Origin: Clostridiales bacterium
GTDB taxonomy: Bacteria; Bacillota; Clostridia; Christensenellales; CAG-138
Assembly: GCA_009779405.1 (NCBI GenBank)
Contig: WREI01000018.1
Location: forward strand, 1-36,549
DNA: 36,549 nt
Direction: 5' to 3'
Position numbers and translations under genes: made by a program. The notes below the pieces were generated by a model. That model did not search any database. It saw only the letters and a program-made list of their open reading frames with translations, and was not told where the DNA came from. The stretch's first letter is position 1. Each line of letters begins with the position of its first letter. Positions 1 through 8,130 of this stretch are shown here, piece by piece.

Positions 1-1
1 A

Positions 2-27
2 CTTCGTAAATGTATACATTTACGAAG
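2..27. promoter_or_regulatory. Perfect 26-bp palindrome upstream of the giant secreted protein gene
   Basis: The half-site CTTCGTAAATGTA is followed directly by its exact reverse complement, with no spacer. It ends 23 bases before the start codon and 6 bases before the ribosome binding site. It could be an operator for a dimeric repressor, or an RNA hairpin in the leader that controls access to the RBS. There is no T-tract directly after it, so it is not a standard terminator. The upstream promoter lies outside the window. Confidence 0.75.
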
Positions 28-50
28 AATACAGCGGAGGGAATTTTATC

Positions 51-3000
51 ATGAGGAAGTTTTTGTGTTTTGTTCTAATCGTCTGTTTAGCGCTTGCAAC
101 ATTTACATTGCCGCAAGCAGTAAGCTATGCCTACCCGGCAGCATATCAGATTCCGGCACTAACAGGAAATCAGGCTATGGATATTGCTGCAATTGCAGAT
201 TCACAAGTGGGCTACACAGAAGAAGCAACAGACAGAACGATCTACAATGAATGGTTTTATGGTTCTAACACATCGGCGGCATGGTGTGCAATCTTTATCG
301 CGTGGTGTGCCAATAAGGCGGGGGTATCAACCAGTATTATCCCAAAGAATGCATCCGCTTCTGCAAGCGGCATTGTCTCCGGCATGACACCAATAACCAA
401 GAGTGAGTTAAGGCCCGGCGATATTGTGCGCTGGAATTCACCCGCACACGTGGCGATTGTTGTGGAGGCGGGGGCGGATCCGATTGTTGTGGATGGAAAC
501 TGCAGTAACAAAGTAGCCAAACACAAGCTTTCTTCACAAACAAACACGGGGCTAAGTTATTACCGACCGAGCTATGCGTCTATATTTACGCCGCGCCTGA
601 CGGATCCGGCAACGAATAATACCTACTATATTCATACAAGTTACGGCGGATTGAATGAGTGTATACGCATTTCTGGCGATTCGGTTTTACCAAATTGCGT
701 TGGGTATGCCTGGGGAAGAGCATACGAAATTACAGGTAAAAAACCAACATTAAGCAAAAACAATGCAAACACCTTTTGGGGAAGAACTAGTGATGGTTAC
801 AAGCGGGGTCAGGAGCCACGCTTGGGTGCAATTGTTTGCTGGAACAGTGGCTCTGCAGGGCACGTAGCTGTAGTAGAAAAAATTGAGGGTGATTATATCA
901 CCATTTCAGAATCTTCCTATGGAGGGGCAAGATTTCGTACTCGCTCTCTCAAGATTGGTTCATATGGAAGCAACTTTCAAGGATTCATTTATATATTAGG
1001 TGAAGGTGCAAGCAGTATCAACATTGGAACGCCAAAGAATTTTCGAGGGAACAATCTTGCATCAGATTTGTCCAAAGCCGTATTCTCGAGTGATGTCAAT
1101 ACTCCAATCGCACTTGCGTGGGACGCAGTCCCCAACGCTACAAGATATAAAATTGAGCTAATATCGTGGAACGGCACGAGCTGGGTGATAAGCAGTCTAA
1201 ACAATGCGAATACCAGGACGGTAACCGGAACAAGCACGACATATAGTAATCCTCCTGCCGGATATTATGGATTTAGGATAACCGCAGGAAGCGCAATCAG
1301 CTGGAGCGATGCATATGAACAGTGGGGTGCGGTTAATATTGTGAACCACCCCACATGCAGCTGGACATCCGGCTATGACACGAACCACCCGCACCGCGAA
1401 TATATGGCTTGCGCCTGCGGCGCGCGGCAATACCTGAGCACATACAGAACATTGCCCTCCTGCGACGAATGCACCCCCCCGGGTCAACCGCCAAGCGTAA
1501 GCTTTGCCCCGGGCGTGAACGTCGGCTTGGGCGCGGGTCTGGGTAACAACATCGGCAGAGGGGACAGCGTGAAGGTCAGTTACGGGGAAGCTTCGGGCTA
1601 TGCCGTTGGCTATCAGATCGACCTGGTTTGCACAAGCAACGCAAGCTTCAGCAAATCCAACGTGGGGACGAATTTCACCATAGAGAATCCGGGTACATAC
1701 AGGGTGGACGTGCGCGCGTATAACAATTCGGCGGCAAAATGGAGTTCCGCGGCGGCGTCCAACACCATCACCGTACACCCGGATGTAACGGCCACCTATT
1801 ATAACAATTGCACCGTATTATGCGATGCGCCTTGCAGCAATTATTGCACTGCAGAAATCGTAGATGCCAGAACCGTGAAATACGGCAGAAGCATTGCAAG
1901 GACGGTGCCCAACCGGCCCACCAAGTTGCACCACGACTTTGACGGCTGGGTGGATATGAACAGTATTACGGGCAACTGCTCCCAAACGGCAACCTTTACC
2001 ATTAAACAATACAGCGTGACCTTCACAGACCACTACGGCAACCGCAACGGCCCGATTCAATATGTTACGGCCTTGCAGGCGGCAACGCCGCCCGCGCCCA
2101 TGAATATTCCCGCCGGTTATGCCTTTACGGGTTGGGATAACCACGGTTATCTGCGGGTTGAATCGAATATCACAGTCAAGCAGGTGATCGCTTGGGAAAA
2201 TCCGAACTTCCTTTCGGCGGTGAGCGTGGAATCGGCCACAGCGGTGAAGCAAACAATAGGTGGAAAAGAGGAAATCATCGGATACGACGTGGTTGTTCGG
2301 ATTAAGGGGCATCCCGAACTGAACGCCAAGGGCAAAATCATCGTATCCTTAAAGACAGACGAAGCGCTCAGCGGATTGCCCGAGAAAATGGTTGCGGTAG
2401 AAATCAAATCCTTCCAAAAATTCGCCCAACCCAACCCGGCTGTCGGGGATACTTTGGAAACGGTCTTTGTGCCGTATACCGGCGGCGAGCACGGGTTCAT
2501 TGTGACAAGATGCGAGGTGGAGGTGGTAGGCATCCTTGCAGAGAACATTTCCGGCGTGTCGGACAATACCGGCGCTTCGATTGCCGCGAAAGCAACTTTT
2601 GCCATTGACTTGGGCGAAGAGTGGACGGGCTGGTCTACCAATCTGCCGCCGGCCGACGCGGACTTCACCGAGAGCCGACAGGAATATAGATACAAAGACA
2701 AATCTACCACAACAAGCTCGTCAAGCTCTATGAGTGGATGGACATTGTACAACACAACTTGGGTATGGGGTTCCTGGTCTGCGTGGAGCCAAACAGATCC
2801 CGGAGGAGCGACGTATCCAAATGAAACGCAAAACCGGCAAAAACAATCCAGATGGATTCCGGAAACATATAAGACTCAGTACCATTATTACATTTGGTGT
2901 ACAAACGCAAACGATGGCTGGACGACTAAGAGCTATGCGGAGAAGCAAACCGGGAAGACCGCGTATTTGAATGAAACCTGGTCAGATTATCAGTTTGCAT

Positions 3001-4895
3001 TCAACAAGACTGCGGGCGGTATGAATTGGTATAAGGGCTACGCAGGTCAATATTTTGGCAACACCAATTGGTTTGTTGCGGATGGAGCTGCCGGTGGTCT
3101 CGGAACGCCGACGCGCACAGTTGTAGCTACGCCGGGGTACACCGAATATCAGTACCGCGATAAGGTATACACATATTACTTTGAAAAATGGAGCGATTGG
3201 TCCGCTTGGCAGACAACCGCCCCAACGCCGAACGCCAACAGGGAGATTGAAACACGAACCGTTTATCGCTATAAATATAACAGGTCAACCCAAACCTTCT
3301 ATAATTATAAGCGCTTTATGGTGCAAAGTCTTGTAGACGGTAATTTCTACCCCGTGCACGACCCAATCTTGATTAGCCTGTTGGGCTTCCCGGGCAGGTG
3401 GGAGTATCACCGTACGAATGTGGAGTTGCCGATAGCGGGATCGACGGGATCCATCACCATCTACGGCACGGGGGACGATACATGGGTGAAGGCGGACGCG
3501 CACGCACTCGGTGACCGGCCCGACCTCCATGTGTATCTGAGCGAGCAATCCCGTGAAGACCTGTTCGGCACGGAGCGGACGGTTGAAGGCACGATGCCTG
3601 CGGAGTTTGGCGGCCTGATTGCGACGATTATGGTGTATAAGGAGACGAATACCGACCCGACGGCAAACCAGCTGCAGTATATCAGCCAAACGACCTTGGG
3701 GCCGAACGGCGAATACAGCTTTACCTTCCGTCCTCGGCAGGAGCCCATCAGCAACGACCCCAACCCGTTTAAGATTACGGGTGACTTCCTCGTCGCAATC
3801 GCCGTCGAGGGGCAATTGGCGCCGAGCACCGTGCAAACGATCTACGCGCCGCGCCCTGTCTATGAAGTTCTGTTTGTCGATGATGACGGCAGTCTGCTGG
3901 CGAAGCAAATGGTATTGCGGGGTGACAGCGCAAGCCTGCCCGATGCGCCCGTTAAAGAGGGGCATGTGTTTATAGGCTGGGACAGGGCGGCGACCAATGT
4001 GCAGTTGGATATGGTACTCAAAGCACGGTATATCAAAAACCAGTACAGCGTTGTATTCATCGATTGGGATGCTTACTTCCTTGAAATCAAGACCTTTGAA
4101 CACGGCGACGCACTGACCTTGCCCGATGTTACGCGTGACAACGGCAGAATTTTCTCCGGCTGGGCGGACGAAAACGGGGAAGCCGTGGAATTTGTGACGC
4201 GGAATATGGTGGTGACGGCACAGTATGATTTGGAAGTATATACTGTAAACTTCATGAATTGGGACGGCAGCTTGATCAGCGAGCAGTCTGTGGAGCACGG
4301 AAGCGACGCGGAACTGCCGAATGTCGAGATAGCGCCGATGGGCGAAATGTTGTTTGCCTATTGGAGCAGTTATGTGGATTATGTCACCGAGGATATGGAT
4401 GTCTATCCGATCATGATGTATGAATTCAGTGTCGAGTCAGTTGTGGCATCGGTCGCCGGCGGCGTATACGCAACGCCGCGAACGGTTGCGCTGACCTGTT
4501 CCACGCCCGATGCGCAGATATATTACACCGTGGACGGCACTGTCCCGTTCAATGACGAGTACGGAACAGAGAGCACGATGCTCTACACCGGACCTATCGA
4601 AATAACACAGGATACCGAATTGATGTTTATCGCAGTAGCGGACGGAATGAATCCAAGCTATGTAGGGTATGAGGAGTATATCATTGATGCATCCATCGTG
4701 AAACGCGGCGACGCCAACTGCGATGGCGAAGTGAGTGCCGCCGATGCCGCATTGGTTCTGCGCTATTTGGCGGGGCTTACGGATATCAGCGAACAGGGCC
4801 TGCTGAATGCGCATGTCACGAATGGTGATTCCATCGGCGCGGCGGACGCCGCAATGATACTGCGGTATTTGGCGGGACTGACTATGCTGGAATAG
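51..4895 (+). CDS. Secreted giant protein: two CHAP-like domains, InlB-type repeats, dockerin
   Basis: This 1614-residue protein has a signal peptide (about residues 1–28, ending near AYPA) and should act outside the cell. Two CHAP/NlpC-like cysteine peptidase or amidase domains follow: the first has Cys79 in AAWCA and His133 in PAHVAIV; the second, about 190–317, has Cys216 in PNCVGYAWG, His271 in GHVAVVE and a possible third residue, Glu287. Such domains usually cut peptidoglycan. The middle has W-S-x-W/YRY repeats near 857, 905 and 1047. InlB/Listeria–Bacteroides repeats (V-x-F-x-D/W...GW) lie near 650 and 1270–1455. A chitobiase-C-like beta domain spans about 1465–1550. Residues 1551–1614 are a type I dockerin; the first calcium loop (GDANCDGEVSAADA) is intact and the second (VTNGDSIGAADA) is degenerate. 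ATG at 51 is supported by GCGGAGGG at 34–41. The CHAP-coding part is visibly more AT-rich than the rest. Substrate and cohesin partner are unknown. Confidence 0.9.
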   Translation: MRKFLCFVLIVCLALATFTLPQAVSYAYPAAYQIPALTGNQAMDIAAIADSQVGYTEEATDRTIYNEWFYGSNTSAAWCAIFIAWCANKAGVSTSIIPKNASASASGIVSGMTPITKSELRPGDIVRWNSPAHVAIVVEAGADPIVVDGNCSNKVAKHKLSSQTNTGLSYYRPSYASIFTPRLTDPATNNTYYIHTSYGGLNECIRISGDSVLPNCVGYAWGRAYEITGKKPTLSKNNANTFWGRTSDGYKRGQEPRLGAIVCWNSGSAGHVAVVEKIEGDYITISESSYGGARFRTRSLKIGSYGSNFQGFIYILGEGASSINIGTPKNFRGNNLASDLSKAVFSSDVNTPIALAWDAVPNATRYKIELISWNGTSWVISSLNNANTRTVTGTSTTYSNPPAGYYGFRITAGSAISWSDAYEQWGAVNIVNHPTCSWTSGYDTNHPHREYMACACGARQYLSTYRTLPSCDECTPPGQPPSVSFAPGVNVGLGAGLGNNIGRGDSVKVSYGEASGYAVGYQIDLVCTSNASFSKSNVGTNFTIENPGTYRVDVRAYNNSAAKWSSAAASNTITVHPDVTATYYNNCTVLCDAPCSNYCTAEIVDARTVKYGRSIARTVPNRPTKLHHDFDGWVDMNSITGNCSQTATFTIKQYSVTFTDHYGNRNGPIQYVTALQAATPPAPMNIPAGYAFTGWDNHGYLRVESNITVKQVIAWENPNFLSAVSVESATAVKQTIGGKEEIIGYDVVVRIKGHPELNAKGKIIVSLKTDEALSGLPEKMVAVEIKSFQKFAQPNPAVGDTLETVFVPYTGGEHGFIVTRCEVEVVGILAENISGVSDNTGASIAAKATFAIDLGEEWTGWSTNLPPADADFTESRQEYRYKDKSTTTSSSSSMSGWTLYNTTWVWGSWSAWSQTDPGGATYPNETQNRQKQSRWIPETYKTQYHYYIWCTNANDGWTTKSYAEKQTGKTAYLNETWSDYQFAFNKTAGGMNWYKGYAGQYFGNTNWFVADGAAGGLGTPTRTVVATPGYTEYQYRDKVYTYYFEKWSDWSAWQTTAPTPNANREIETRTVYRYKYNRSTQTFYNYKRFMVQSLVDGNFYPVHDPILISLLGFPGRWEYHRTNVELPIAGSTGSITIYGTGDDTWVKADAHALGDRPDLHVYLSEQSREDLFGTERTVEGTMPAEFGGLIATIMVYKETNTDPTANQLQYISQTTLGPNGEYSFTFRPRQEPISNDPNPFKITGDFLVAIAVEGQLAPSTVQTIYAPRPVYEVLFVDDDGSLLAKQMVLRGDSASLPDAPVKEGHVFIGWDRAATNVQLDMVLKARYIKNQYSVVFIDWDAYFLEIKTFEHGDALTLPDVTRDNGRIFSGWADENGEAVEFVTRNMVVTAQYDLEVYTVNFMNWDGSLISEQSVEHGSDAELPNVEIAPMGEMLFAYWSSYVDYVTEDMDVYPIMMYEFSVESVVASVAGGVYATPRTVALTCSTPDAQIYYTVDGTVPFNDEYGTESTMLYTGPIEITQDTELMFIAVADGMNPSYVGYEEYIIDASIVKRGDANCDGEVSAADAALVLRYLAGLTDISEQGLLNAHVTNGDSIGAADAAMILRYLAGLTMLE

Positions 4896-4931
4896 AGGGG
4901 TCAGCGGCAAGCATAATTTCATACACCAACG

Positions 4932-4966
4932 AAATGAGCCGGGGACAATTCCCGGCTCGTTTTATC
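4932..4966 (+). terminator. Intrinsic terminator after the giant dockerin gene
   Basis: An 8-bp perfect stem GAGCCGGG / CCCGGCTC (4936–4943 and 4951–4958) with a 7-base loop is followed by GTTTTAT. It separates the giant gene from spoIVA. Confidence 0.8.
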
Positions 4967-4979
4967 GCCCCCGTTCCAC

Positions 4980-5008
4980 GCATACCCGCGCACGACCGTG
5001 CATACATT
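4980..5008 (+). promoter_or_regulatory. Sigma-E-like promoter of spoIVA
   Basis: GCATACC at 4980–4986, a 14-base spacer, and CATACATT at 5001–5008 fit the mother-cell sigma-E consensus (KMATATT, N14–15, CATACA-T). The -10 element is a full match and the -35 matches 5 of 7 positions. In Bacillus subtilis spoIVA is sigma-E dependent, so motif and gene agree. Transcription should start about 34 bases before the RBS GGAGG (5032–5036). Confidence 0.65.
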
Positions 5009-5042
5009 TCCATGAACAAAAATGTTTCGCGGAGGAAAAACG

Positions 5043-6521
5043 ATGGACAGAGCAGGCCTGTATAAAGATATTGCGCAGCGCACGGACGGGGACATCTATT
5101 TGGGGGTCGTGGGGCCGGTGCGCACGGGGAAATCCACCTTTATCAAGCGCTTTTCGGAGCTGCTGATGCTCCCGAATATCCAGCATGAGCATACCCGCAC
5201 CCGCGTGGTGGATGAGCTGCCCCAGAGCGGCAGCGGGCGCAGCGTGATGACGACCCAACCCAAGTTTGTGCCTGCTGAGGCGGCGGATGTGCAGTTGGAT
5301 GAGCACACCCGCGCGCGGATGCGGCTGGTAGATTGCGTGGGTTATATGATACCCGGCGCGCTGGCGAGCGCGGAAGAGGATGTGCCGCGCATGGTGCGCA
5401 CGCCCTGGTTTGCCGAGGATATCCCCTTCGAGCAGGCGGCGGAGATCGGCACTGACAAGGTGATACGCGACCACTCGACGATCGGCATCGTGATGACGAC
5501 GGACGGCAGCATCACCGAGCTGCCGAGAGAGCGCTATATCGAGGCGGAGGAAAAGGCGATTGCCGCCGCAAGAACTGCGGGCAAACCCTTTATCGTCGTC
5601 GTCAACAGCCGCAACCCCGACGCCGACGCCGCGCGGGACTTGGCGGAGGAACTGGCGGCACGCCACAGCGTCACCGCCGTATCTATGGACGTCCTGCGCA
5701 TGAGCGATCGGGATTTGCTTCAATTGCTCTCGGAGATATTGTATGCCTTCCCGCTGAAGCTGATCGAGCTGCAACTGCCGCCCTTTATGCGGGCGCTCGG
5801 CGCGGATCACGCGTTGATGCAGCGCCTGCTGCTGCCCGTGCTCACGACGGCGCCGAATCTGCATACCGTGAAGGATTATGGCGCCGTGCTTACCGAGCTA
5901 TCCAATCTGGAACAGTTTGAAAAGCCGACGGTCGAGGAAATTTCACTCGGGACCGGCACCGTGCAGATTCGCATACGCCCGGAGGATGGCCTGTTTTATC
6001 AGGTGCTCTCCGAGGCCTGCGGCGCGGATATCGGGGATGAATACCAGCTGATGGCGACGGTTTCGGAGTTTGTCGCGGCCAAAAAGGAATACGACCAGAT
6101 TGCGGGTGCCTTGCAGCAAGCCAAACAGACGGGTTATGGCATCGTGCCGCCCATACTCGATGAGATGGAGCTCTTGGACCCCGAAATTATACGCGCGGGC
6201 AACAAGTTCGGCGTCAAGCTTCACGCCAAGGCCAGCGGGCTGCACCTGATCCGCGTGGATATAGACAGCGAAATCAATCCGCTGGTGGGCAGCGAACAGC
6301 AGAGCGAAGCCCTCGTCAAGCACCTCACCGACTCCTTCGAGCAAGACCCCTCCTCCATCTGGCAGACGGATATCTTCGGCAAGTCGCTCTATGATCTCGT
6401 CTGCGACGGCATGCAGGGCAAGGTCGTCGGCATGAACGAGCAGGTGCAGCAGCGCATGCAGAGCACCTTGCAGCGTATTGTCAACAATGGGTGCAATGGG
6501 TTAATTTGTATTATGTTGTGA
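5043..6521 (+). CDS. spoIVA: Stage IV sporulation protein A (spore coat morphogenetic ATPase)
   Basis: SpoIVA hydrolyses ATP to polymerise on the outer forespore membrane and forms the base on which the spore coat assembles. The product is 492 residues from ATG 5043, the same length as B. subtilis SpoIVA. I chose this start over the in-frame ATG at 5022 because GCGGAGGAAAAA sits just before it. The N-terminal GTPase-like ATPase domain has a Walker A motif GPVRTGKST near residues 24–32 and a switch region rich in conserved threonines. The C-terminus ends NNGCNGLICIML, the characteristic SpoIVA tail that binds SpoVM and anchors the protein. The last 215 coding bases (6307–6521) are duplicated at 8131–8345 with mostly silent differences, so this 3' end may have been replaced during insertion of the AT-rich segment that follows. 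Confidence 0.97.
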   Translation: MDRAGLYKDIAQRTDGDIYLGVVGPVRTGKSTFIKRFSELLMLPNIQHEHTRTRVVDELPQSGSGRSVMTTQPKFVPAEAADVQLDEHTRARMRLVDCVGYMIPGALASAEEDVPRMVRTPWFAEDIPFEQAAEIGTDKVIRDHSTIGIVMTTDGSITELPRERYIEAEEKAIAAARTAGKPFIVVVNSRNPDADAARDLAEELAARHSVTAVSMDVLRMSDRDLLQLLSEILYAFPLKLIELQLPPFMRALGADHALMQRLLLPVLTTAPNLHTVKDYGAVLTELSNLEQFEKPTVEEISLGTGTVQIRIRPEDGLFYQVLSEACGADIGDEYQLMATVSEFVAAKKEYDQIAGALQQAKQTGYGIVPPILDEMELLDPEIIRAGNKFGVKLHAKASGLHLIRVDIDSEINPLVGSEQQSEALVKHLTDSFEQDPSSIWQTDIFGKSLYDLVCDGMQGKVVGMNEQVQQRMQSTLQRIVNNGCNGLICIML

Positions 6522-6523
6522 TG
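6307..6523 (+). repeat. Upstream copy of a 217-base direct repeat (spoIVA 3' end)
   Basis: This segment matches 8131–8347 with a constant offset of 1824 bases, no gaps and 8 substitutions. It encodes the functional C-terminus and stop of spoIVA. With the other copy it brackets the AT-rich cassette 6524–8130. Confidence 0.93.
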
Positions 6524-6554
6524 GGCTTTGCGGGGTATATGGAGGATGTTGCAT

Positions 6555-6572
6555 GGCGCGATTTATCGCGCC
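6555..6572. repeat. Short intergenic palindrome, GGCGCGAT-TT-ATCGCGCC
   Basis: This is a perfect 8-bp inverted repeat with a 2-base centre, followed by CCTAC. A near-identical copy is at 9541–9563 and a decayed one at 12384–12406. It lies 4 bases beyond the stop codon of the minus-strand HTH gene. It has no T-tract, so terminator function is doubtful. Confidence 0.75.
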
Positions 6573-6576
6573 CCTA

Positions 6577-6774
6577 CTATTCTTCTATAATAAACAAATC
6601 ATTTGGAGTGCATTCTAATAACTTGCAAAGCTTTTCCATTGTGTCAAATCGAATTCCGGTTGTTTGATTGTCGATCATATTATTAATAACCGTATAATTA
6701 CTTCCAAGTTCTTGGACTAACCAATACTTGCTCTTCCCCTTTTTCTTTAAGAGATTTTCTATGTTCAAATACAT
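6577..6774 (-). CDS. Small Cro/C1-type (HTH_26-like) transcriptional regulator
   Basis: This 65-residue protein is almost entirely one Cro/C1-type helix-turn-helix domain: IENLLKKKGKSKYWLVQELG forms the first helices, and the FDTMEKLCKLLECTPNDLF pattern at the end is typical of HTH_26 regulators. It probably binds DNA as a dimer. I chose ATG 6774 (MYLNIENLL) because family members start about four residues before the first helix. An in-frame ATG at 6792 and a longer reading frame to 6882 exist, but the extension would run through the promoter of the divergent lipoprotein gene and looks non-coding. A GAGGGA lies 19 bases upstream, poorly placed, so the start is uncertain. Its divergent position suggests it may control the neighbouring lipoprotein genes. 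Confidence 0.8.
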   Translation of the reverse strand: MYLNIENLLKKKGKSKYWLVQELGSNYTVINNMIDNQTTGIRFDTMEKLCKLLECTPNDLFIIEE

Positions 6775-6823
6775 AATACATTCATTGTACATATCCCTCA
6801 AATCAATTATAAGTATAATAGGC

Positions 6824-6852
6824 TTGACAGTATATTCTATTTGAGGTATTAT
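6824..6852 (+). promoter_or_regulatory. Sigma-A promoter of the cassette lipoprotein genes
   Basis: TTGACA (6824–6829), a 17-base spacer and TATTAT (6847–6852) form a near-consensus housekeeping promoter. It reads toward the lipoprotein gene starting at 6895, between that gene and the divergent HTH gene. Confidence 0.8.
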
Positions 6853-6894
6853 AGGTTCGTCGATTTGACAAATAAAATACAAATGGAGGCCTTT

Positions 6895-7287
6895 ATGGGG
6901 AAGAACTTTATTATGCGAAAAACACTGATTTTTGTGCTAGTATTAATGCTAATACTATCCTCTGTTGCTTGCAGTTGCGGAGGTAGCAACAGCATTGTAG
7001 GAACTTGGGAAACTCCAAACGGCAAGAGCACAATTGAATTCTTCAAAGATGGAACATGTAATACGGATAACCTGTATGGTGATGCTTTCTCTGGAGCTTC
7101 GAGTCTTAATACTGACAATTATGCAGTCGGCGAAAATGGAAAGATTGTATTTAGTCCCGGAAGTTATTACGAGAAAACTTTTTATTACAAGATTATCGGT
7201 AATAGGTTGTATCTTAGCGGTACTAAGCTTACGGATGAAGAAATAGCCCGGATTGACGGACGCGCTGAATATTTAGTGCGCAAATAG
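6895..7287 (+). CDS. Small lipoprotein with lipocalin-like (DUF5640-type) domain
   Basis: The predicted product is a 130-residue surface lipoprotein. The N-terminus MGKNFIMRKTLIFVLVLMLILSS... leads to a lipobox SSVAC with lipidated Cys26. The mature part opens with SIVGTWETPNGKSTIEFFKDGT and continues as short beta strands ending in YKIIGNRLYL, the pattern of small bacterial lipocalin-like or DUF5640 domains; function is unknown. ATG 6895 is preceded by TGGAGG at 6884–6889. A longer frame from a TTG at 6841 would start inside the promoter -10 region and is rejected. The gene is AT-rich and belongs to the inserted segment; it is followed 49 bases later by another lipoprotein, probably co-transcribed. 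Confidence 0.8.
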   Translation: MGKNFIMRKTLIFVLVLMLILSSVACSCGGSNSIVGTWETPNGKSTIEFFKDGTCNTDNLYGDAFSGASSLNTDNYAVGENGKIVFSPGSYYEKTFYYKIIGNRLYLSGTKLTDEEIARIDGRAEYLVRK

Positions 7288-7336
7288 GCTATTAACAGGT
7301 TCCGTTTTGACTTGAAAAACGTGGAGGTTTTGGTTT

Positions 7337-8074
7337 ATGAAGAAAACCCATTTTACGCTTGCAGTTGGCTTGATTTTATTAGCAATGCTGGTTTTAGCAA
7401 TGAGTTGCGGCAGCAAGGGAAGCAATATGGGCGCTTCCTTATCAAATGACTTCCAGTATAACGACATTACGGAGAGCAACTCTCGGTCTGACTTCAAATA
7501 TATCTACGATGATACGGTTTGCGGTATCGTGATTATAGAATATGTAGGATCAGGCGGAAAGGTGCAGCTACCCGCGATGATTGAGGGAAAGCCAGTAGTG
7601 AAGATTGGTAATAATGCCTTTTGGGGAAACACCAGTATCAAAGAAGTATATATACCGGATAGTGTAGTGGAGTTTGGTAATGCCGTATTTGCCTTCTGTA
7701 CGTCGTTGAGAAACGTTACAATGCCTAATAACGTGGCTGTGATAAATGACTGCATGTTTCAGGGTTGCAAAAGGTTGATGGACATTACAATACCTGATGG
7801 CGTGGTGACCATTGGAGAGCGTGCGTTTCTCGACTGCAAAGAATTAACGAGCATCACGATACCTGATAGCGTAACAAGCATTGGCGAATCAGCATTCGCC
7901 CGCACAGGGCTGGCAAATGTTGATATACCTATCAGTGTTACAAGTATTGGAAATGGAGCATTCAACGCAATTTCCGCCGATTTTTTTGCTATATACAACG
8001 GAGAAGTATTTGTCCCCGACCAGCAAGGTAATTATTTTATGCCAGATGCATTTTATGATGCCATTAACGGATAG
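7337..8074 (+). CDS. BspA-type leucine-rich-repeat lipoprotein
   Basis: This 245-residue surface protein has a signal sequence ending in the lipobox LAMSC (Cys24). From about residue 70 it carries five or six LRR_5 (BspA/TpLRR) repeats of about 23 residues, with the pattern IPDSVTSIGESAFAxCxxLxxI. Such repeats form an extended curved surface and usually bind host, matrix or bacterial proteins; they are not enzymes. GTGGAGG at 7321–7327 lies 9 bases before the ATG. The C-terminal 30 residues (AIYNGEVFVPDQQGNYFMPDAFYDAING) fall outside the repeat and may cap it. The gene ends 56 bases before the duplicated spoIVA fragment, so it is the last gene of the cassette. I see no terminator directly after it. 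Confidence 0.88.
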   Translation: MKKTHFTLAVGLILLAMLVLAMSCGSKGSNMGASLSNDFQYNDITESNSRSDFKYIYDDTVCGIVIIEYVGSGGKVQLPAMIEGKPVVKIGNNAFWGNTSIKEVYIPDSVVEFGNAVFAFCTSLRNVTMPNNVAVINDCMFQGCKRLMDITIPDGVVTIGERAFLDCKELTSITIPDSVTSIGESAFARTGLANVDIPISVTSIGNGAFNAISADFFAIYNGEVFVPDQQGNYFMPDAFYDAING

Positions 8075-8130
8075 ATCCTTGTATGATGCTGCTCTTTCTG
8101 CTTAATCACCACGTTGAAAAGCAAGCAGCT

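Larger units (their letters stand above)
6524..8130. mobile_element. AT-rich inserted cassette flanked by spoIVA 3'-end repeats
   Basis: The segment carries an HTH regulator on the minus strand and two lipoprotein genes on the plus strand. Hand-counted 60-base lines give 37% GC (6601–6660) and 30% GC (6721–6780), against 60% in spoIVA (6421–6480). No integrase, transposase or terminal inverted repeat is visible. The direct repeats of the target gene's 3' end suggest single-crossover (Campbell-like) integration, or import of a segment carrying its own spoIVA tail. Calling it mobile is inference; the duplication and composition shift are seen directly. Confidence 0.6.

Noticed and set aside
3285-4298. 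337-codon minus-strand frame within the giant secreted protein gene
   Set aside because: The plus strand encodes recognisable InlB-type repeats here; the antisense frame has no family features.
5022-5042. Upstream start codon for spoIVA at 5022
   Set aside because: The RBS GGAGG lies between it and ATG 5043, and the shorter product has the exact length of known SpoIVA.
6555-6572. Palindrome as the terminator of spoIVA
   Set aside because: It has no T-tract on either side, and the same palindrome recurs elsewhere as a repeat; a real terminator lies at 8364.
6775-6882. N-terminal extension of the HTH regulator to 6882
   Set aside because: The extension covers the divergent promoter region, is AT-rich and not family-like; the domain starts near 6774.
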